From NCBI GenBank assembly GCA_934141555.1, contig CAKPCK010000005.1:37594-101593 (forward strand): 64,000 bases of DNA, given 5' to 3'. The DNA is from an uncultured Clostridia bacterium. Lineage in GTDB: Bacteria > Bacillota > Clostridia > TANB77 > CAG-508. The position numbers and the translations under genes are program-made. Within the stretch, counting starts at the first letter, position 1; the number at the start of each line of letters is the position of its first letter. Below are positions 41,205 through 52,832 of this stretch, piece by piece. Under the pieces are notes generated by a model, which saw nothing but the letters and a program-made list of their open reading frames with translations, was not told the DNA's origin and ran no database searches.

Positions 41205-44033
41205 TTATCTTTCTAAATATTTCTTTAAAAATTTACCTGTATAACTTCTTTCATTCTTACAGATTTGTTCTGGAGTACCAACTGCAATTATTTCTCCACC
41301 TGCATCTCCACCTTCTGGTCCTAAATCTATAATATAATCAGCTGTTTTTATTAAATCTAAATTATGTTCTATTACAATTATAGTATTTCCAGTATCTACA
41401 AGTCTTTGTAATATATCAACTAATCTATGTACATCTGCTATATGTAATCCTGTTGTTGGCTCATCTAATATATATAATGTTTTTCCTGTAGCCTTTTTAG
41501 AAAGTTCTGTTGCTAATTTAACACGTTGTGCTTCTCCTCCTGATAATGTTGTTGATGGTTGTCCTAATTTTATATAACCTAATCCAACATCATATAATGT
41601 TTGTATTTTATTTTTTATTCTTGGAATATTTGCAAAATATTCTAATGCTTCTTCAACTGTCATATCAAGAACATCTGCTATACTCTTTCCTTTATATTTA
41701 ACTTCAAGAGTTTCTCTATTATATCTTTTTCCTTTACATACTTCACAAGGTACAAATACATCTGGTAAAAAATGCATTTCAATTCTGTGAACACCATCAC
41801 CAGAACAGCTTTCACATCTTCCTCCTGGTACATTGAAACTAAATCTACCTTTTTCATATCCTCTCATTTTTGCCTCATTTGTACTTGCAAAAATATCTCT
41901 TATCAAATCAAATGCCCCTGTATATGTTGCAGGATTTGAACGTGGTGTACGCCCAATTGGTGATTGATCTATATTTATAATTTTATCTATATTTTCTAAA
42001 CCTTTTATTGCTTTACATTTTCCTGGCTTTTCTGTTGCTCCATTTAATTGTTGAGCAATATTTTTATATAATACTTCATTTATTAAAGTACTTTTTCCTG
42101 AACCAGATACACCTGTAATACAAATGAATTTACCAAGTGGGAATTTTACACTTATATTTTTTAAATTGTTTTCTGTTGCATTTACTATTTCAATATTTTT
42201 CTTATTTCCAGGTCTTCTCTTTTTTGGAACTTCAATCTTCTTTCTTCCACTTAGATAAGCTCCTGTTATTGATGTTGGAACATTTTTTATTTCTTCTGCT
42301 GTTCCTTGTGCCATAACTTGACCACCATGAACACCAGCACCTGGTCCAATATCAATTATTTGATCTGCTGCATACATTGTATCTTCATCATGTTCTACAA
42401 CTAATAAAGAATTTCCTAAATCACGTAATTTTTTTAATGTTGCTATTAGTTTATCATTATCTCTTTGATGTAATCCTATACTTGGTTCATCAAGTATATA
42501 TAATACTCCTGTAAGACCTGATCCAATTTGTGTTGCAAGTCTTATACGTTGTGCTTCTCCTCCTGATAGTGTTCCTGCACTTCTTGATAATGTAAGATAT
42601 TCAAGTCCTACATCTATTAAGAATTGTAGTCTTGCATCTATTTCTTTTAATATCATTTCTGCAATCATCTTTTGTGAATCTGTTAATTCAAGGTTTCTTA
42701 AAAATTCTTGTAAACTTTTAACAGATAAATCTGTCATTTCATTTATATTTATTCCACCAATTTTTATTGATAGAATTTCTTTTTTTAATCTTGCTCCATT
42801 ACATTCATCACATGGAAGTTCACTCATGTACATTTCATAAAAATCTCTCATTCCTTGTGATTTTGTTTCATTATGACGTCTTTCTAATGTTGGTATTACT
42901 CCTTCAAATGGTGCTTTGAATTTTCTTGTTCCTAATGATGATGTATATTCAAAATCTATTTCATCATTTCCAGTTCCATATAATATCTTATTTATAAAGT
43001 CTTTTGGCAAATCTTTTATTTTTTTGTTTCTAATATCTATTCCATAATATTTTCCAACACTCTCAAAATACATTTTTGCCATTGTATCGCCTTTTTTCAT
43101 TGTACTAGCTCCAAATGCTTTTACACCATCATACAATGTTTTTGTTTTGTCTGGAATTATTAAATCTTCGTCCATTTTCATTAAATACCCAATTCCAGAA
43201 CATTTTGGACATGCTCCATAAGGGTTATTAAATGAAAACATTCTTGGAGTTAATTCAGGAAAACTGAATCCGCAATCTGGACATGCATAATTACAACTAT
43301 ATAAAACTGACTTTTCTCCTACTATATCAATAAGTACTAAATTTTCTGCCTGTTTTAATGCTGTTTCTATTGATTCTGTAAGTCTACCTACTATATCTTC
43401 TTTTATTACTAATCTATCTACAACAACTTCTATTTCATGTTTTTTATTCTTGTCTAATTTTATTTCATCAGATAAGTCATATATTTCTCCATCAACTCTA
43501 ACTCTTGCAAATCCATCTTTTTGCAAATCTTCAAATAATTTTGTATATTCACCTTTTCTTCCTCTTACTACAGGTGCTAATATTTGAATTCTTGTTCCTT
43601 CTTTTATTTTCATAACATTATCTACAATTTGGTCTATTGATTGTTTTTCAATCTTTTTGCCACAATTTGGACAATATGGTGTTCCAACTCTTGCATATAG
43701 TAAACGAATATAATCATATATTTCTGTTACTGTTCCAACTGTTGAACGTGGATTTTTTGATGTTGTTTTTTGATCTATTGATATTGCTGGAGATAGTCCT
43801 TCTATTGATTCTACATCTGGCTTTTCCATTAATCCTAAAAATTGTCTTGCATATGATGACAAACTTTCAACATATCTTCTTTGTCCTTCTGCATATAATG
43901 TGTCAAATGCTAATGATGATTTTCCTGAACCAGATAGTCCTGTTATTACTACTAATTTATCTCTTGGAATTTCTAGATTTATATTTTTTAAGTTGTGCTC
44001 TTTTGCACCTTTTATTATTATTTTATCATTCAT
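41205..44033 (-). CDS. uvrA: Excinuclease ABC subunit A
   Basis: 942 residues, the damage-sensing ATPase of nucleotide excision repair. Two ABC modules with Walker A loops [14 protein letters not shown] and [14 protein letters not shown], two signature motifs ([29 protein letters not shown]), Walker [13 protein letters not shown] and [12 protein letters not shown], and zinc motifs CPNCG and [11 protein letters not shown] with CEVCKGKR. N-terminal [18 protein letters not shown] is typical. uvrB is not adjacent. Confidence 0.97.
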   Translation of the reverse strand: MNDKIIIKGAKEHNLKNINLEIPRDKLVVITGLSGSGKSSLAFDTLYAEGQRRYVESLSSYARQFLGLMEKPDVESIEGLSPAISIDQKTTSKNPRSTVGTVTEIYDYIRLLYARVGTPYCPNCGKKIEKQSIDQIVDNVMKIKEGTRIQILAPVVRGRKGEYTKLFEDLQKDGFARVRVDGEIYDLSDEIKLDKNKKHEIEVVVDRLVIKEDIVGRLTESIETALKQAENLVLIDIVGEKSVLYSCNYACPDCGFSFPELTPRMFSFNNPYGACPKCSGIGYLMKMDEDLIIPDKTKTLYDGVKAFGASTMKKGDTMAKMYFESVGKYYGIDIRNKKIKDLPKDFINKILYGTGNDEIDFEYTSSLGTRKFKAPFEGVIPTLERRHNETKSQGMRDFYEMYMSELPCDECNGARLKKEILSIKIGGININEMTDLSVKSLQEFLRNLELTDSQKMIAEMILKEIDARLQFLIDVGLEYLTLSRSAGTLSGGEAQRIRLATQIGSGLTGVLYILDEPSIGLHQRDNDKLIATLKKLRDLGNSLLVVEHDEDTMYAADQIIDIGPGAGVHGGQVMAQGTAEEIKNVPTSITGAYLSGRKKIEVPKKRRPGNKKNIEIVNATENNLKNISVKFPLGKFICITGVSGSGKSTLINEVLYKNIAQQLNGATEKPGKCKAIKGLENIDKIINIDQSPIGRTPRSNPATYTGAFDLIRDIFASTNEAKMRGYEKGRFSFNVPGGRCESCSGDGVHRIEMHFLPDVFVPCEVCKGKRYNRETLEVKYKGKSIADVLDMTVEEALEYFANIPRIKNKIQTLYDVGLGYIKLGQPSTTLSGGEAQRVKLATELSKKATGKTLYILDEPTTGLHIADVHRLVDILQRLVDTGNTIIVIEHNLDLIKTADYIIDLGPEGGDAGGEIIAVGTPEQICKNERSYTGKFLKKYLER

Positions 44034-44065
44034 TTTTAAGCCCTCTATTTTGTCTTATAATAATA

Positions 44066-45199
44066 TTACTTTCTTTTCTCTTCTTTTTTTCTCTTTTGTT
44101 CAGCACTTTTTGCTCTTAATACTTCTCTAATTTCTTTTGCACCTAAAATATATATATACAATATTCCATCATTCATTATCATAAATTCTGTTCTTTTTTC
44201 TAATTCATTTTCATACATTAAAATAGGTACTTGCATTGTATCTCTTAAGCCTAATATTTCATCAAATGTATTTATTTGTATTACTTTATATTCATCAAAA
44301 TTTACGTTATTATTTATTTTTTGTATATAACTCTTATAATTAAATAATATTCTTTTTAATTCTTGATCATACATTGTTTCCGCAGTTCTAGTATTAAATA
44401 AATATTTAATAAATTTAATAAATATGAAAATTCCAAATACTACTGATATAATTCCAGTATATATCATATATCCAACTATTTTATCATTTGCATATTCACT
44501 AGTTTTTACAAGATATTTTCCTTCATCTTTTATTATATCTGTTCCTATGCTTATATCAACTGTTTTTGTAGTTAATGGTATACTCATTGTCATTACTTTA
44601 CTATTTTTGTTTATAGCTGTATTGTCATAATTATTTGTAACATAAACATACATTGTTAATTCAAGTGTATTTGTTGTATTATTTAAATTATATAAATTTA
44701 TAAATTTATTTATTTTTTCATTATAATTATCATAATTAATTACTATATTTTCTGATATTTTTAAATTTTTATCATTATTTTGTTGTACTTCTTTATTTAC
44801 TAATTCTTCTGTTGTTTCATAAATGGAATTTTCTCTTGAACCTTCTTTAACATTTGTTTTAGCTACAATCTTGTAACTATATGTGTATTCTGTGTTTTCT
44901 TCTAATTCTAATTCATAATTAAAATTAGCTTCTATATTTTCAATAAGACTAGCAATTAATGTATTCTTCTTATCTAGATATTCTTCATTATAAAATTCAT
45001 TTTCTTTCAATTTTACTTTATAATCTAAATTTGCTTTTTCTATATATTTATTATAATAATCTTTTGATATATTAGTATATATATATATCATAACAATTCC
45101 TAAAGTTATAAATAAAATACTTAATAATAATAATCTTATTTTTTTATTTCGTCTTTTTCTTTGATGTTCTTTAATAGTTTTTCTATCTTCTCTACTCAT
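44066..45199 (-). CDS. DUF5305-type membrane protein of the SipW/TasA module
   Basis: 377 residues. A basic N-terminus, one helix (about 22-42), an extracytoplasmic beta-rich region ([60 protein letters not shown]) and a second helix (about 245-265) leading to a cytoplasmic tail that ends in Lys/Glu. The two-helix layout and its place beside a SipW-type peptidase are those of DUF5305 proteins. Function is unknown; it may assist assembly or secretion of the fibre protein. It starts 13 nt after the peptidase gene. Confidence 0.7.
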   Translation of the reverse strand: MSREDRKTIKEHQRKRRNKKIRLLLLSILFITLGIVMIYIYTNISKDYYNKYIEKANLDYKVKLKENEFYNEEYLDKKNTLIASLIENIEANFNYELELEENTEYTYSYKIVAKTNVKEGSRENSIYETTEELVNKEVQQNNDKNLKISENIVINYDNYNEKINKFINLYNLNNTTNTLELTMYVYVTNNYDNTAINKNSKVMTMSIPLTTKTVDISIGTDIIKDEGKYLVKTSEYANDKIVGYMIYTGIISVVFGIFIFIKFIKYLFNTRTAETMYDQELKRILFNYKSYIQKINNNVNFDEYKVIQINTFDEILGLRDTMQVPILMYENELEKRTEFMIMNDGILYIYILGAKEIREVLRAKSAEQKRKKEEKRK

Positions 45200-45212
45200 A
45201 TAAAAACTCCTT

Positions 45213-46346
45213 TTAATTATTTATATTTATCATATCATTTACAAATAATGTTAAATATCCAATATATTTAATTTTAAATTTAACTTGTCCTATTATTTGG
45301 TCTTTTTCTCTATATCCCTCATCTTCACTAGTATTTGCGTCTCCTTTGGTGTAATATCTAACATCTGCTCCCATCTTTTTTATATCTATTACTCTATGTA
45401 CTACTTTTATATCATCTTTTTTAAATACAATAATTTCACCTTTTGTAATTTCTTGATTTTTATCATATTTTTTATATATAATGATATCTCCTTTATTTAT
45501 TGTTCCAGTCATACTTCCTGAGCCGATTACTAAAGCACCATATGTAAACTTACAAGAAATTAGCATAACAATAAAAACAACAATAATTAAAGTAATTATA
45601 CTTAAAATTAAACTTTTTCTTTTTTTACTTACTGTTATAATTTCTACCTTTCTATTATATATTCTTTCTAATATATTATAAATTATATATGGAACTATTA
45701 TTTGAATTACTGATTCAAAGAATATATATATATCTGGAATAATAGGTATAATATATACATATAATGTTGTTATTATTCTATATATAATAGTAGCCTTTTC
45801 ATTTCTATATTTTACTATTATATAATTAAACAACAAATTGTTTGCAATTGAAGAAAATATTACAAAACTTAATAATATAAAATAATCATTGATTTTTTCC
45901 AATCCGCTAATGTTTGATTTTGTAATTACATCTATTATTATTGTTATTATTAAAATTAATATATTAGAGATTTTATTTTCTTTTAATAAAACTCTTTTCC
46001 TTATTATTTCTGTCGATATTATTATTACTATATATGGTATTATATAATTTTTAATTGACCACAAACTAAATTTAACTGTTGAAACATAAAAACCTGTAAA
46101 TATTCCCATAATATAAATTATTGCTATATAACTCACTCCAAATGCAGTTAATAGGAGTAATACTTGTCTACTATTAGTAGATTTTAATTTGTCATTTTTC
46201 ACAACTTTGGCAAAAATAACCATAAATACTAATAATACTATCGCTAAGATTTTTTTTGAAATCACATTATTATATATAATTGTAAAAAGAAGAAATATTA
46301 ACAATGATATTTGTAATACAATTAATCTTATTTTCTCACTCTTCAT
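45213..46346 (-). CDS. SipW/ER-type signal peptidase I with large N-terminal membrane domain
   Basis: 377 residues. Residues 1-265 form about eight transmembrane helices, followed by the S26B catalytic domain: LVIGSGSMTGTINKGD (Ser278), then VVHRVIDIKK, where His317 stands in place of the Lys of ordinary bacterial LepB, and YYTKGDANTSEDEGYREKDQIIGQV. Ser-His peptidases of this kind process TasA-like fibre proteins and camelysins in Firmicutes. Bacillus SipW is only about 190 residues with two helices, so the membrane extension is unusual. It is between the TasA-like gene and the DUF5305 gene. Confidence 0.88.
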   Translation of the reverse strand: MKSEKIRLIVLQISLLIFLLFTIIYNNVISKKILAIVLLVFMVIFAKVVKNDKLKSTNSRQVLLLLTAFGVSYIAIIYIMGIFTGFYVSTVKFSLWSIKNYIIPYIVIIISTEIIRKRVLLKENKISNILILIITIIIDVITKSNISGLEKINDYFILLSFVIFSSIANNLLFNYIIVKYRNEKATIIYRIITTLYVYIIPIIPDIYIFFESVIQIIVPYIIYNILERIYNRKVEIITVSKKRKSLILSIITLIIVVFIVMLISCKFTYGALVIGSGSMTGTINKGDIIIYKKYDKNQEITKGEIIVFKKDDIKVVHRVIDIKKMGADVRYYTKGDANTSEDEGYREKDQIIGQVKFKIKYIGYLTLFVNDMININN

Positions 46347-46365
46347 ATTTCCTCCTTTTATAATA

Positions 46366-46875
46366 TTATTCTGGTTGAACTGGTCTTGCTTCTACACCAA
46401 CAACTATATTTCCTTCTATATTTTCTTCAGGATCTATTGGAGTTTTTACTAATGTAACTGTAACTTTTACAGTTGTACTTTCTCCATGTTTTAATGTAGA
46501 TTTATCATTTGTAAATTCTGTTGCTATAGCAAAATATTCTGTATTTGTTATAGTTTTACTTTTTATTGATAATTCTGCACTTAAGTCTTCACTTAAATTT
46601 TGTATTGTAAATGTTGCACTTACGGAATCATTTTTAGCTGTTAATCCTTTTACATCCATTTTAGCAGCTAAATCTGATGCAACAGATGCTGTTACTTTAT
46701 CTGCATCTGATACATTATCAACTCCTGTAAATTTAATAACAAAATTGTCAGTATTTACATTTGCTTTTGCAGTACCTGTAATATTTAATTGTGTAGATGT
46801 TACAGCTGCATATCCTACTGCAACTAATAATATTGCAACAACTAATATTGCTCCAATTGTTAATGATTTTTTCAT
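46366..46875 (-). CDS. TasA/camelysin-like secreted fibre protein
   Basis: 169 residues. Signal peptide KKSLTIGAILVVAILLVAVGYAAVTSTQLNITGTA, in which a GYA-type site followed by a beta strand is usual for SipW substrates. The mature part is an immunoglobulin-like beta protein (FVIKFTGVDNV, SVSATFTIQNLSEDLSAELS, STTVKVTVTLVKTP). The first gene of a three-gene unit with its peptidase and a DUF5305 protein; likely a cell-surface or matrix fibre subunit. AGGAGGTG and a TTGACA promoter precede it. Confidence 0.8.
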   Translation of the reverse strand: MKKSLTIGAILVVAILLVAVGYAAVTSTQLNITGTAKANVNTDNFVIKFTGVDNVSDADKVTASVASDLAAKMDVKGLTAKNDSVSATFTIQNLSEDLSAELSIKSKTITNTEYFAIATEFTNDKSTLKHGESTTVKVTVTLVKTPIDPEENIEGNIVVGVEARPVQPE

Positions 46876-46904
46876 ATTTTCACCTCCTATTATTTTATAC
46901 TATT

Positions 46905-46933
46905 TATATATACTTTTTTTAAAATTTTGTCAA
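46905..46933 (-). promoter_or_regulatory. Promoter of the TasA-SipW-DUF5305 unit
   Basis: TTGACA (46933-46928), 17-nt spacer, TATATA (46910-46905), immediately after the ileS terminator. Confidence 0.7.
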
Positions 46934-46936
46934 TAT

Positions 46937-46966
46937 AAAAAACTCATATTTTCATATGAGTTTTTT
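46937..46966 (-). terminator. Terminator of ileS
   Basis: A perfect 13-bp stem AAAAAACTCATAT with its complement and a 4-nt loop, five nt after the ileS stop. Confidence 0.85.
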
Positions 46967-46970
46967 ATAT

Positions 46971-49900
46971 CTATTTTACAACTTCAACATCAAGCATTAG
47001 TTTTTCTCCATTTATGCTTACTTCTGTGCATGTTTCTCTCTCTTTATTAAATATAATATTTTCTGTTAAAGTTTCTTTCTTGATTTCAGATTCAAATTTC
47101 TTTACAAGTTCTTCTAGCATTTCATTTTCAGATACATATAAGTTTATTTTATCTAATACTTCAAATCCTTTATCTTTTCTCATGTTTTGAACTTTTGATA
47201 AAATTTCTCTTACATATCCTTCTTCTTTTAGTTCAGGAGTTATAGTTGTATCTAATACTACACCAATTTCTCCTTCACCAGCAAATGCAAATCCTTCTTT
47301 TCCTTGCATTGTAACAAGTAAATTTTCAGAAGTTAATTCTATTTGTGTTCCATTAATATCTATATATTCTACTCCACCATTTTTTACTTTGTTTGCTAAA
47401 TCCATTTGATTTAATTTTGAAATTGCTTCTCTTATTTTTGGTATTAATTTTCCATATTCTTTTCCTAATACTGGTAAATTTGGTTTTATTTCAAAATGAA
47501 CATATTCATTCATGTTTGCACCTAAATCTACTTCTTTTACATTTAATTCTTCTTTTACTATATTTCCATAGTATTCAGGTAAAGTATCTACAGATATTAA
47601 CATTTTTGAAAGTGGTTGTCTATTCTTAATATTTGCTGAATTTCTTGCACTTCTTCCTAATTTTACTAATGAATAAGCTAAATCCATTTCATTTTCAAGT
47701 TTTTTATCTATAGCTTTTTCATCAACTTCTGGCCATAAGCATAAATGAACACTTTCAGGTGCTTTTTCATCTAATCCTACAACTAAGTTTTGATAAATTT
47801 CATCTGTCATAAATGGTACAAATGGTGCTGATATTTTTATTAAATTTACTAATACTTTATATAATGTTGTATATGCTCCTATCTTATCATCTGTTAATTC
47901 TTCTCCCCAGAATCTCTCTCTGTTTGTACGAACATACCAGTTTGAAAGTTCATCTGTAAAGTCTTCTATTTGTAGAGCTGCACTTGTTATATCATATTTG
48001 TCTAATTTTTCTGCAACTTCTTTTATTAAAGTATTTAATTTTGATAATATCCATTTATCCATTATATTTTCTGATTTGAAATCAGCATATTTATTTGGAT
48101 TGAATTGGTCTATTTCTGCATATAAAACATAGAATGAATATACATTCCATAATGTACTTAAAAATCCTCTTTGTGTTTCTTGTACATTGTTTAATCCTAA
48201 TCTTGTTGGTAACCATGGTGCTGAACATGTATAGAAATGCCATCTTGTTGCATCTGCTCCTACTTGGTCTAACAATAACATTGGATCTACACCGTTTCCT
48301 TTAGATTTTGACATTTTTTGTCCTTTTTCATCTAAAACATGTCCTAATACTACACAGTTTTCATAAGGTGTTTTATCAAATAAACATGTTGATACTGCAA
48401 GTAATGTATAGAACCATCCTCTTGTTTGGTCAATTGCTTCTGAAATAAATTGTGCAGGGAAGTGTTTTTCAAATTCCTCTTTATTTTCAAATGGATAATG
48501 TAATTGTGCAAATGGCATTGATCCAGAATCAAACCAACAATCTATTACTTCTTTAAATCTTGTCATTGTTTTTCCACATTCTGGGCATTTTAAATGTACA
48601 TTATCTATATATGGTTTATGTAATTCTATTTCATCTGGACAATCTATTGCTTTTTCTTTTAATTCAGCTATTGAACCTATACATTCTTCATGACCACATT
48701 CACATTTCCATACTGGTAATGGTGTTCCCCAATATCTGTCTCTTGAAATTCCCCAATCTATTACATTTTCAAGGAATTTTCCAAATCTTCCTGTTCTAAT
48801 TGTATCTGGATACCAATTTATTTTATTATTGTTTGCAACTAATTCGTCTCTTAATTTTGTCATTGCAACAAACCAACTTTCTTTTGGATAATATAAAAGT
48901 GGTGTGTCACATCTCCAACAATGTGGATATGAATGTAAATGTTTTTCTTTCGCAAATAGTTTTCCATGTTCTGCAAGCCATTTACAAATATCTTCATTAC
49001 AATCTCTTACAAATCTTCCTGCCCATGGTTCAACTTCTGGGACAAATTTTCCTGATTTATCTACTAGATTTACAAATGCTATTCCATTTTGTTTTGCAAC
49101 TAAGCTATCATCTTCACCATAAGCTGGTGCTATATGTACAATTCCTGTACCATCTTCTATTGTTACATAATCTCCATGTATTACTTCAAATGCTTTTCCA
49201 TCTACTTTTGCAAATGGCATTAATTGTTCATATTTTGTTCCTAATAATTCTGTTCCTTTGAATTCTTTAACTATTTCATAAGGTGTTTCTTTTAATACAT
49301 TTGCAAGTAAATCTTTTGCTAATATATAATTTTCATATATTGGTTCATCATCTGTTCCAATATTTGCTTTTACTTCAACATATGTATATGCTTTGTTTAC
49401 ACATAGTGCTAAGTTTGATGGTAATGTCCATGGTGTTGTTGTCCATGCTAATATATATTTATCTTCTCCAACTACTTTGAATTTTGCAATACATGTTAAG
49501 TCTTTTACATCTTTATATCCTTGTGCAACTTCATGTGATGAAAGTGCTGTTCCACATCTTGGACAATATGGCATTACTTTATGTCCTTCATATAATAATC
49601 CTTTTTTCCACATTTCTTTTAATGCCCACCATACTGATTCTATATAATCATTATGGTATGTTACATAAGGATGTTCCATATCTACCCAGAATCCAACTTT
49701 ATTTGTCATTTGTTCCCACATGTGTACATAAGTAAATACACTTTCTTTACATTGTTTTACGAATTTTTCTACTCCATATTCTTCTATTTGTTCTTTTCCT
49801 GATATTCCAAGTTTTTTCTCTATTTCAAGTTCTACTGGTAATCCATGTGTATCCCATCCAGCTTTTCTGTCTACATGATATCCTTTCATTACTTTGTATC

Positions 49901-50108
49901 TTGGTATAATATCTTTCATTACTCTTGTTTCGATGTGTCCAACATGTGGCTTTCCATTAGCTGTTGGAGGTCCATCATAAAATGTGAAATATCTTTGACC
50001 TTTGTTCATTTCAAAGTTCTTTTTTATTATGTTCTTTTGTTTCCACATTTCTGCTACTTCATTTTCCATTCCTACAAATCCATTTTTTAGTTCTACTTTT
50101 TTGTACAT
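46971..50108 (-). CDS. ileS: Isoleucyl-tRNA synthetase, type 2 (eukaryote-like)
   Basis: 1045 residues. Class I signatures [19 protein letters not shown] and [13 protein letters not shown]; editing domain with [19 protein letters not shown]; anticodon-binding region [19 protein letters not shown]. The N-terminal pattern [21 protein letters not shown] and the lack of a C-terminal CxxC zinc finger place it with the type 2 enzymes, which as a class are less sensitive to mupirocin than type 1. It is the second gene after a T-box leader. Confidence 0.96.
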   Translation of the reverse strand: MYKKVELKNGFVGMENEVAEMWKQKNIIKKNFEMNKGQRYFTFYDGPPTANGKPHVGHIETRVMKDIIPRYKVMKGYHVDRKAGWDTHGLPVELEIEKKLGISGKEQIEEYGVEKFVKQCKESVFTYVHMWEQMTNKVGFWVDMEHPYVTYHNDYIESVWWALKEMWKKGLLYEGHKVMPYCPRCGTALSSHEVAQGYKDVKDLTCIAKFKVVGEDKYILAWTTTPWTLPSNLALCVNKAYTYVEVKANIGTDDEPIYENYILAKDLLANVLKETPYEIVKEFKGTELLGTKYEQLMPFAKVDGKAFEVIHGDYVTIEDGTGIVHIAPAYGEDDSLVAKQNGIAFVNLVDKSGKFVPEVEPWAGRFVRDCNEDICKWLAEHGKLFAKEKHLHSYPHCWRCDTPLLYYPKESWFVAMTKLRDELVANNNKINWYPDTIRTGRFGKFLENVIDWGISRDRYWGTPLPVWKCECGHEECIGSIAELKEKAIDCPDEIELHKPYIDNVHLKCPECGKTMTRFKEVIDCWFDSGSMPFAQLHYPFENKEEFEKHFPAQFISEAIDQTRGWFYTLLAVSTCLFDKTPYENCVVLGHVLDEKGQKMSKSKGNGVDPMLLLDQVGADATRWHFYTCSAPWLPTRLGLNNVQETQRGFLSTLWNVYSFYVLYAEIDQFNPNKYADFKSENIMDKWILSKLNTLIKEVAEKLDKYDITSAALQIEDFTDELSNWYVRTNRERFWGEELTDDKIGAYTTLYKVLVNLIKISAPFVPFMTDEIYQNLVVGLDEKAPESVHLCLWPEVDEKAIDKKLENEMDLAYSLVKLGRSARNSANIKNRQPLSKMLISVDTLPEYYGNIVKEELNVKEVDLGANMNEYVHFEIKPNLPVLGKEYGKLIPKIREAISKLNQMDLANKVKNGGVEYIDINGTQIELTSENLLVTMQGKEGFAFAGEGEIGVVLDTTITPELKEEGYVREILSKVQNMRKDKGFEVLDKINLYVSENEMLEELVKKFESEIKKETLTENIIFNKERETCTEVSINGEKLMLDVEVVK

Positions 50109-50121
50109 AATTTTTCCTCCT

Positions 50122-50370
50122 TTATTTATTTTTTACACTTTTAATATTTTGTAATTCAAATCTATACTTTTGTTTTATGTCTGGATATTTTTTATGATCT
50201 ACTTCTGATAAGAACATATCCTTTGGACGTACCCATAATCCTCCATCTTCATATAACCTTCTATAAATGACCATTTCTTCTTGTGTTTCAGAATCTTTTG
50301 CAATTCCTTCAACTAAGTAGTAATCTCCTTTAAAGTGTTTATAAATTCCATTAATTTTTAGTTCTTGCAT
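50122..50370 (-). CDS. DUF1653 family protein
   Basis: 82 residues: [39 protein letters not shown] and [12 protein letters not shown]. This is the DUF1653 pattern (short beta-rich protein, YxHYKGxxY and the WVRPxxMF motif). Function unknown. GGAGG lies before the start. It stands between the T-box and ileS, so it would be induced by uncharged tRNA-Ile together with ileS. Confidence 0.85.
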   Translation of the reverse strand: MQELKINGIYKHFKGDYYLVEGIAKDSETQEEMVIYRRLYEDGGLWVRPKDMFLSEVDHKKYPDIKQKYRFELQNIKSVKNK

Positions 50371-50429
50371 AATTTCCTCCTTTTTTTATAACAAGGTTTA
50401 TTTTCCGCATTTTAATTAAAAATCAAAAA

Positions 50430-50683
50430 GTCCTAATATACATTTCTGTATATTAGGACGAATTTTCCGCGGTACCACCTATTTTAATATAATTAATTTA
50501 TATTCTCTTATTTTTCTTTAACGCAGATATACGGCAAAGCTTACTCAAACTTATTCAGCTTTACAACTTAACTTAGGTGATAACAAATAATTTTTACTTT
50601 CAAACTTTCACCAATTGTTTGATTCTCTACTAAGATATTTTATTATTTGTCTTGTCCTTGTTATTGTTTTTTATTATTAATTT
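50430..50683 (-). promoter_or_regulatory. T-box leader controlling DUF1653-ileS
   Basis: From a TATAAT at 50695-50690 the leader runs to a terminator hairpin (50430-50459, 13-bp stem, then TTTTTGATTTTT). The T-box core AGGTGGTACCGCGG is at 50480-50467, just before the terminator. Stem I motifs AGTAGAGAA and GGTGAAAG are visible at about 50616-50637. A candidate specifier ATC (Ile) is at 50581-50579, followed by ACC. Uncharged tRNA-Ile should stabilise the antiterminator. Confidence 0.88.
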
Positions 50684-50732
50684 GGAAGTATTATATCACT
50701 TTTTTTCAACTTTGCAATAGTTTTTATTAATT

Positions 50733-51032
50733 TTATTCTCTTTCAAATCCTTTTGTATTTGGTACTACTCTTACTTCTTCTAATACTGTTGCACCTTTTA
50801 CACTCAAATTACCTTTTTTTGGATTTTTTATACTTTCTCCTGTTTCAAGATTTCTTTCAAATTCAGCCATATTTTGGGCTGATTCTTTAAAAGCATTCAT
50901 TTCTGCACCTTTAAAATATCCACTTTGTTCTAATGAAACTAAATATTCATTCCATTCTTTATTCTCTTCTATCTCTTCAAATCCAAATAATTGCATAAAT
51001 AATTGTTTTATATTTCTTATTATATCTTTCAT
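50733..51032 (-). CDS. Hypothetical 99-residue protein
   Basis: Unrecognised. N-terminal amphipathic helix MKDIIRNIKQLFMQLFGFEE, a charged middle and a C-terminal KGATVLEEVRVVPNTKGFERE. No signal peptide. Codon use is native. It is upstream of the T-box promoter and downstream of nothing on the same strand within 170 nt, so monocistronic. A weak ribosome site precedes it. Confidence 0.5.
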   Translation of the reverse strand: MKDIIRNIKQLFMQLFGFEEIEENKEWNEYLVSLEQSGYFKGAEMNAFKESAQNMAEFERNLETGESIKNPKKGNLSVKGATVLEEVRVVPNTKGFERE

Positions 51033-51163
51033 ATTTTTATTCTAATTTCTTAGAATCTCCTCTCTTAAAAATTACTACGTAACATTATATCATAATATTA
51101 AAATAAAATCAAGTATTTTTACAGTATTTTACATAAATCAATATATTTTTCTATAAAAATAGA

Positions 51164-51190
51164 AGTAGAGCACCTACTAGGTGCCCTACT
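51164..51190 (-). terminator. Terminator of the beta-CASP nuclease gene
   Basis: Stem AGTAGAGCACCT with AGGTGCCCTACT (one mismatch, 3-nt loop); the minus strand continues TTCTATTTTT. Confidence 0.75.
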
Positions 51191-51210
51191 CCTGTCTAAG
51201 TTCTTTTTAC

Positions 51211-52713
51211 TTAGTGTCTCTTTACACTATACACTGCCCTTCTTTTTTTGCTATGAAGATTTCTCAACCCACACTTTTTCTCGTGTAAGTTTTCTTTTTT
51301 AGGAGCTTTAACTTTGTAAAGTTTTGCTCCCATCAGTTTAAGAATTCCCCACTTGCTAATAGTAATCGTATGTCCGCTGAGTACTTCAACTCTCTTTCCG
51401 ATTTTTTCTGCGACAATCTTGTCTTTTAACATGTACTGAGATTCAATTTGACCATGATTAATCATAATCGTATTGACAATTCCCAGATTTCTCAAAAGAG
51501 CAATTAATTCATCACTCTTAGCATGAGAGGAAAATTCTGTAGTTGTATATGTTTCAACCCAGATTTCATACACATCTTTTCCTATTTTGATCATTCCATC
51601 ATCAGAATGTTGGATTTTATAACCAAGACTAGATGGTGAAACATATCCAGGAAAATAAAAGACAAAATCATCTCTTGAAATCAACTGTGGTACATAGATC
51701 CTGGCGGTACCGTGGTCTGCCATTCCAGATGTAGTCAAAATGATTTTCTGTTCATGTCCCATCGCAACTTCAGGCCGATTATATTTGTCAACAAATGTAA
51801 CATTTTTCGGCATAAAGTCAATGTCTGTGTACTCTTGCATAGACTTCGTGAAAAATTGTGCAAGTGCACCATCAACATAAATGGGAATGTACCGTGGAAT
51901 TCTTCCACAATCTTGCATCTTTTTAATTTCATACAAGAATGTTTGGGCTCTTTCCTGAGCAAATGTCATTTGAAGAATACTTTTCCCTCTTGCAATAATT
52001 TGAGAAATATCTTCTTCATAATGATATTCTACTTCAGAACTTTCCATATAGCCATAGGTAGACTCTATAACTATATCTTTAGGAAGTGCTTTTACCCACT
52101 CAGGCACATCTTTAATTTCACGCCATAGAGATTTCGCTTTATAATCTCCTGTAAACAGGAGATTCAACGTTTCCTCTCCATAATAACTGATTTGTACCAA
52201 AATCATTGCAGCACCAGGCAGATGTCCATTGTCTAAGAAAGTTGCTTTGATTCTTTCATCAAGGTAGATGGTTTCCTCATATTCACAACCTTCTGTTCTT
52301 GCCATTACTTCATCAATGTCTGATTCACTATACATGATTTTCAACTTTTTATTTCTAGCGTTGCTCATCATGATTTTGTAATCATCCATAAGGGAATAAC
52401 GCATTACCTGCTTAGTAAAGTTCGTACAATAAATCTTTCCTTTAAAGCCCTCCTTTACCAATACAGGCAGTCGTCCATTATGATCTGCATGATTATGAGT
52501 AATCAATGCAAAACTAATTTTAGAACTGCAGAATGGTAACTGCTGATTGTTTAATTGTGTATATTCCGCTTCTTGGAACATCCCACAATCAATTACAAAA
52601 TGCGTAACTTTTCCGTCAGGATAATGCACTTTTACAAAAAGGCAAGATCCAGTTACTTCAGGATGAAGTGCTGTTATTGTATAGTAAAACCCGCCTTTTG
52701 AAAAAGAACTCAT
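51211..52713 (-). CDS. Metallo-beta-lactamase/beta-CASP family nuclease, atypical codon use
   Basis: 500 residues. Metal-binding THNHADHNG (residues 72-80), a second site LDNGHLPGAAM, the beta-CASP domain (VIESTYGY, LTTSGMADHGTARIYVPQL, FYFPGYVSPSSLGYKI) and late motifs EFSSHAKSDELIALL and IMINHGQIESQ. This is the CPSF/YSH1-like group of RNA-processing nucleases, distinct from RNase J. It has a basic C-terminal tail (LHEKKCGLRNLHSKKRR). Single gene with its own promoter and terminator and with C/G-ending codons unlike neighbouring genes. Candidate RNA-degrading or antiphage activity cannot be told from sequence. Confidence 0.87.
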   Translation of the reverse strand: MSSFSKGGFYYTITALHPEVTGSCLFVKVHYPDGKVTHFVIDCGMFQEAEYTQLNNQQLPFCSSKISFALITHNHADHNGRLPVLVKEGFKGKIYCTNFTKQVMRYSLMDDYKIMMSNARNKKLKIMYSESDIDEVMARTEGCEYEETIYLDERIKATFLDNGHLPGAAMILVQISYYGEETLNLLFTGDYKAKSLWREIKDVPEWVKALPKDIVIESTYGYMESSEVEYHYEEDISQIIARGKSILQMTFAQERAQTFLYEIKKMQDCGRIPRYIPIYVDGALAQFFTKSMQEYTDIDFMPKNVTFVDKYNRPEVAMGHEQKIILTTSGMADHGTARIYVPQLISRDDFVFYFPGYVSPSSLGYKIQHSDDGMIKIGKDVYEIWVETYTTTEFSSHAKSDELIALLRNLGIVNTIMINHGQIESQYMLKDKIVAEKIGKRVEVLSGHTITISKWGILKLMGAKLYKVKAPKKENLHEKKCGLRNLHSKKRRAVYSVKRH

Positions 52714-52771
52714 AAAGTAATTTCACTCCTTTAATAATTATTTCGGAATTTTTAAGGGGTTTGCTGCTAAT

Positions 52772-52800
52772 ATTATACATTATCTTTTCGCATAAATCAA
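52772..52800 (-). promoter_or_regulatory. Promoter of the beta-CASP gene
   Basis: TTGATT (52800-52795), 17-nt spacer, TATAAT (52777-52772). Confidence 0.75.
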
Positions 52801-52832
52801 CCATTTTTCGACATTTTTATAATTTATGTTTA

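Noticed and set aside
43637..44130. 160-residue plus-strand frame opposite the uvrA start
   Set aside because: Leu/Phe-rich antisense of a canonical UvrA N-terminus.
51127..52803. Direct repeat CATAAATCAA flanking the beta-CASP unit as a target-site duplication
   Set aside because: Ten A/T-dominated bases are likely to recur by chance here, and one copy is part of the promoter.
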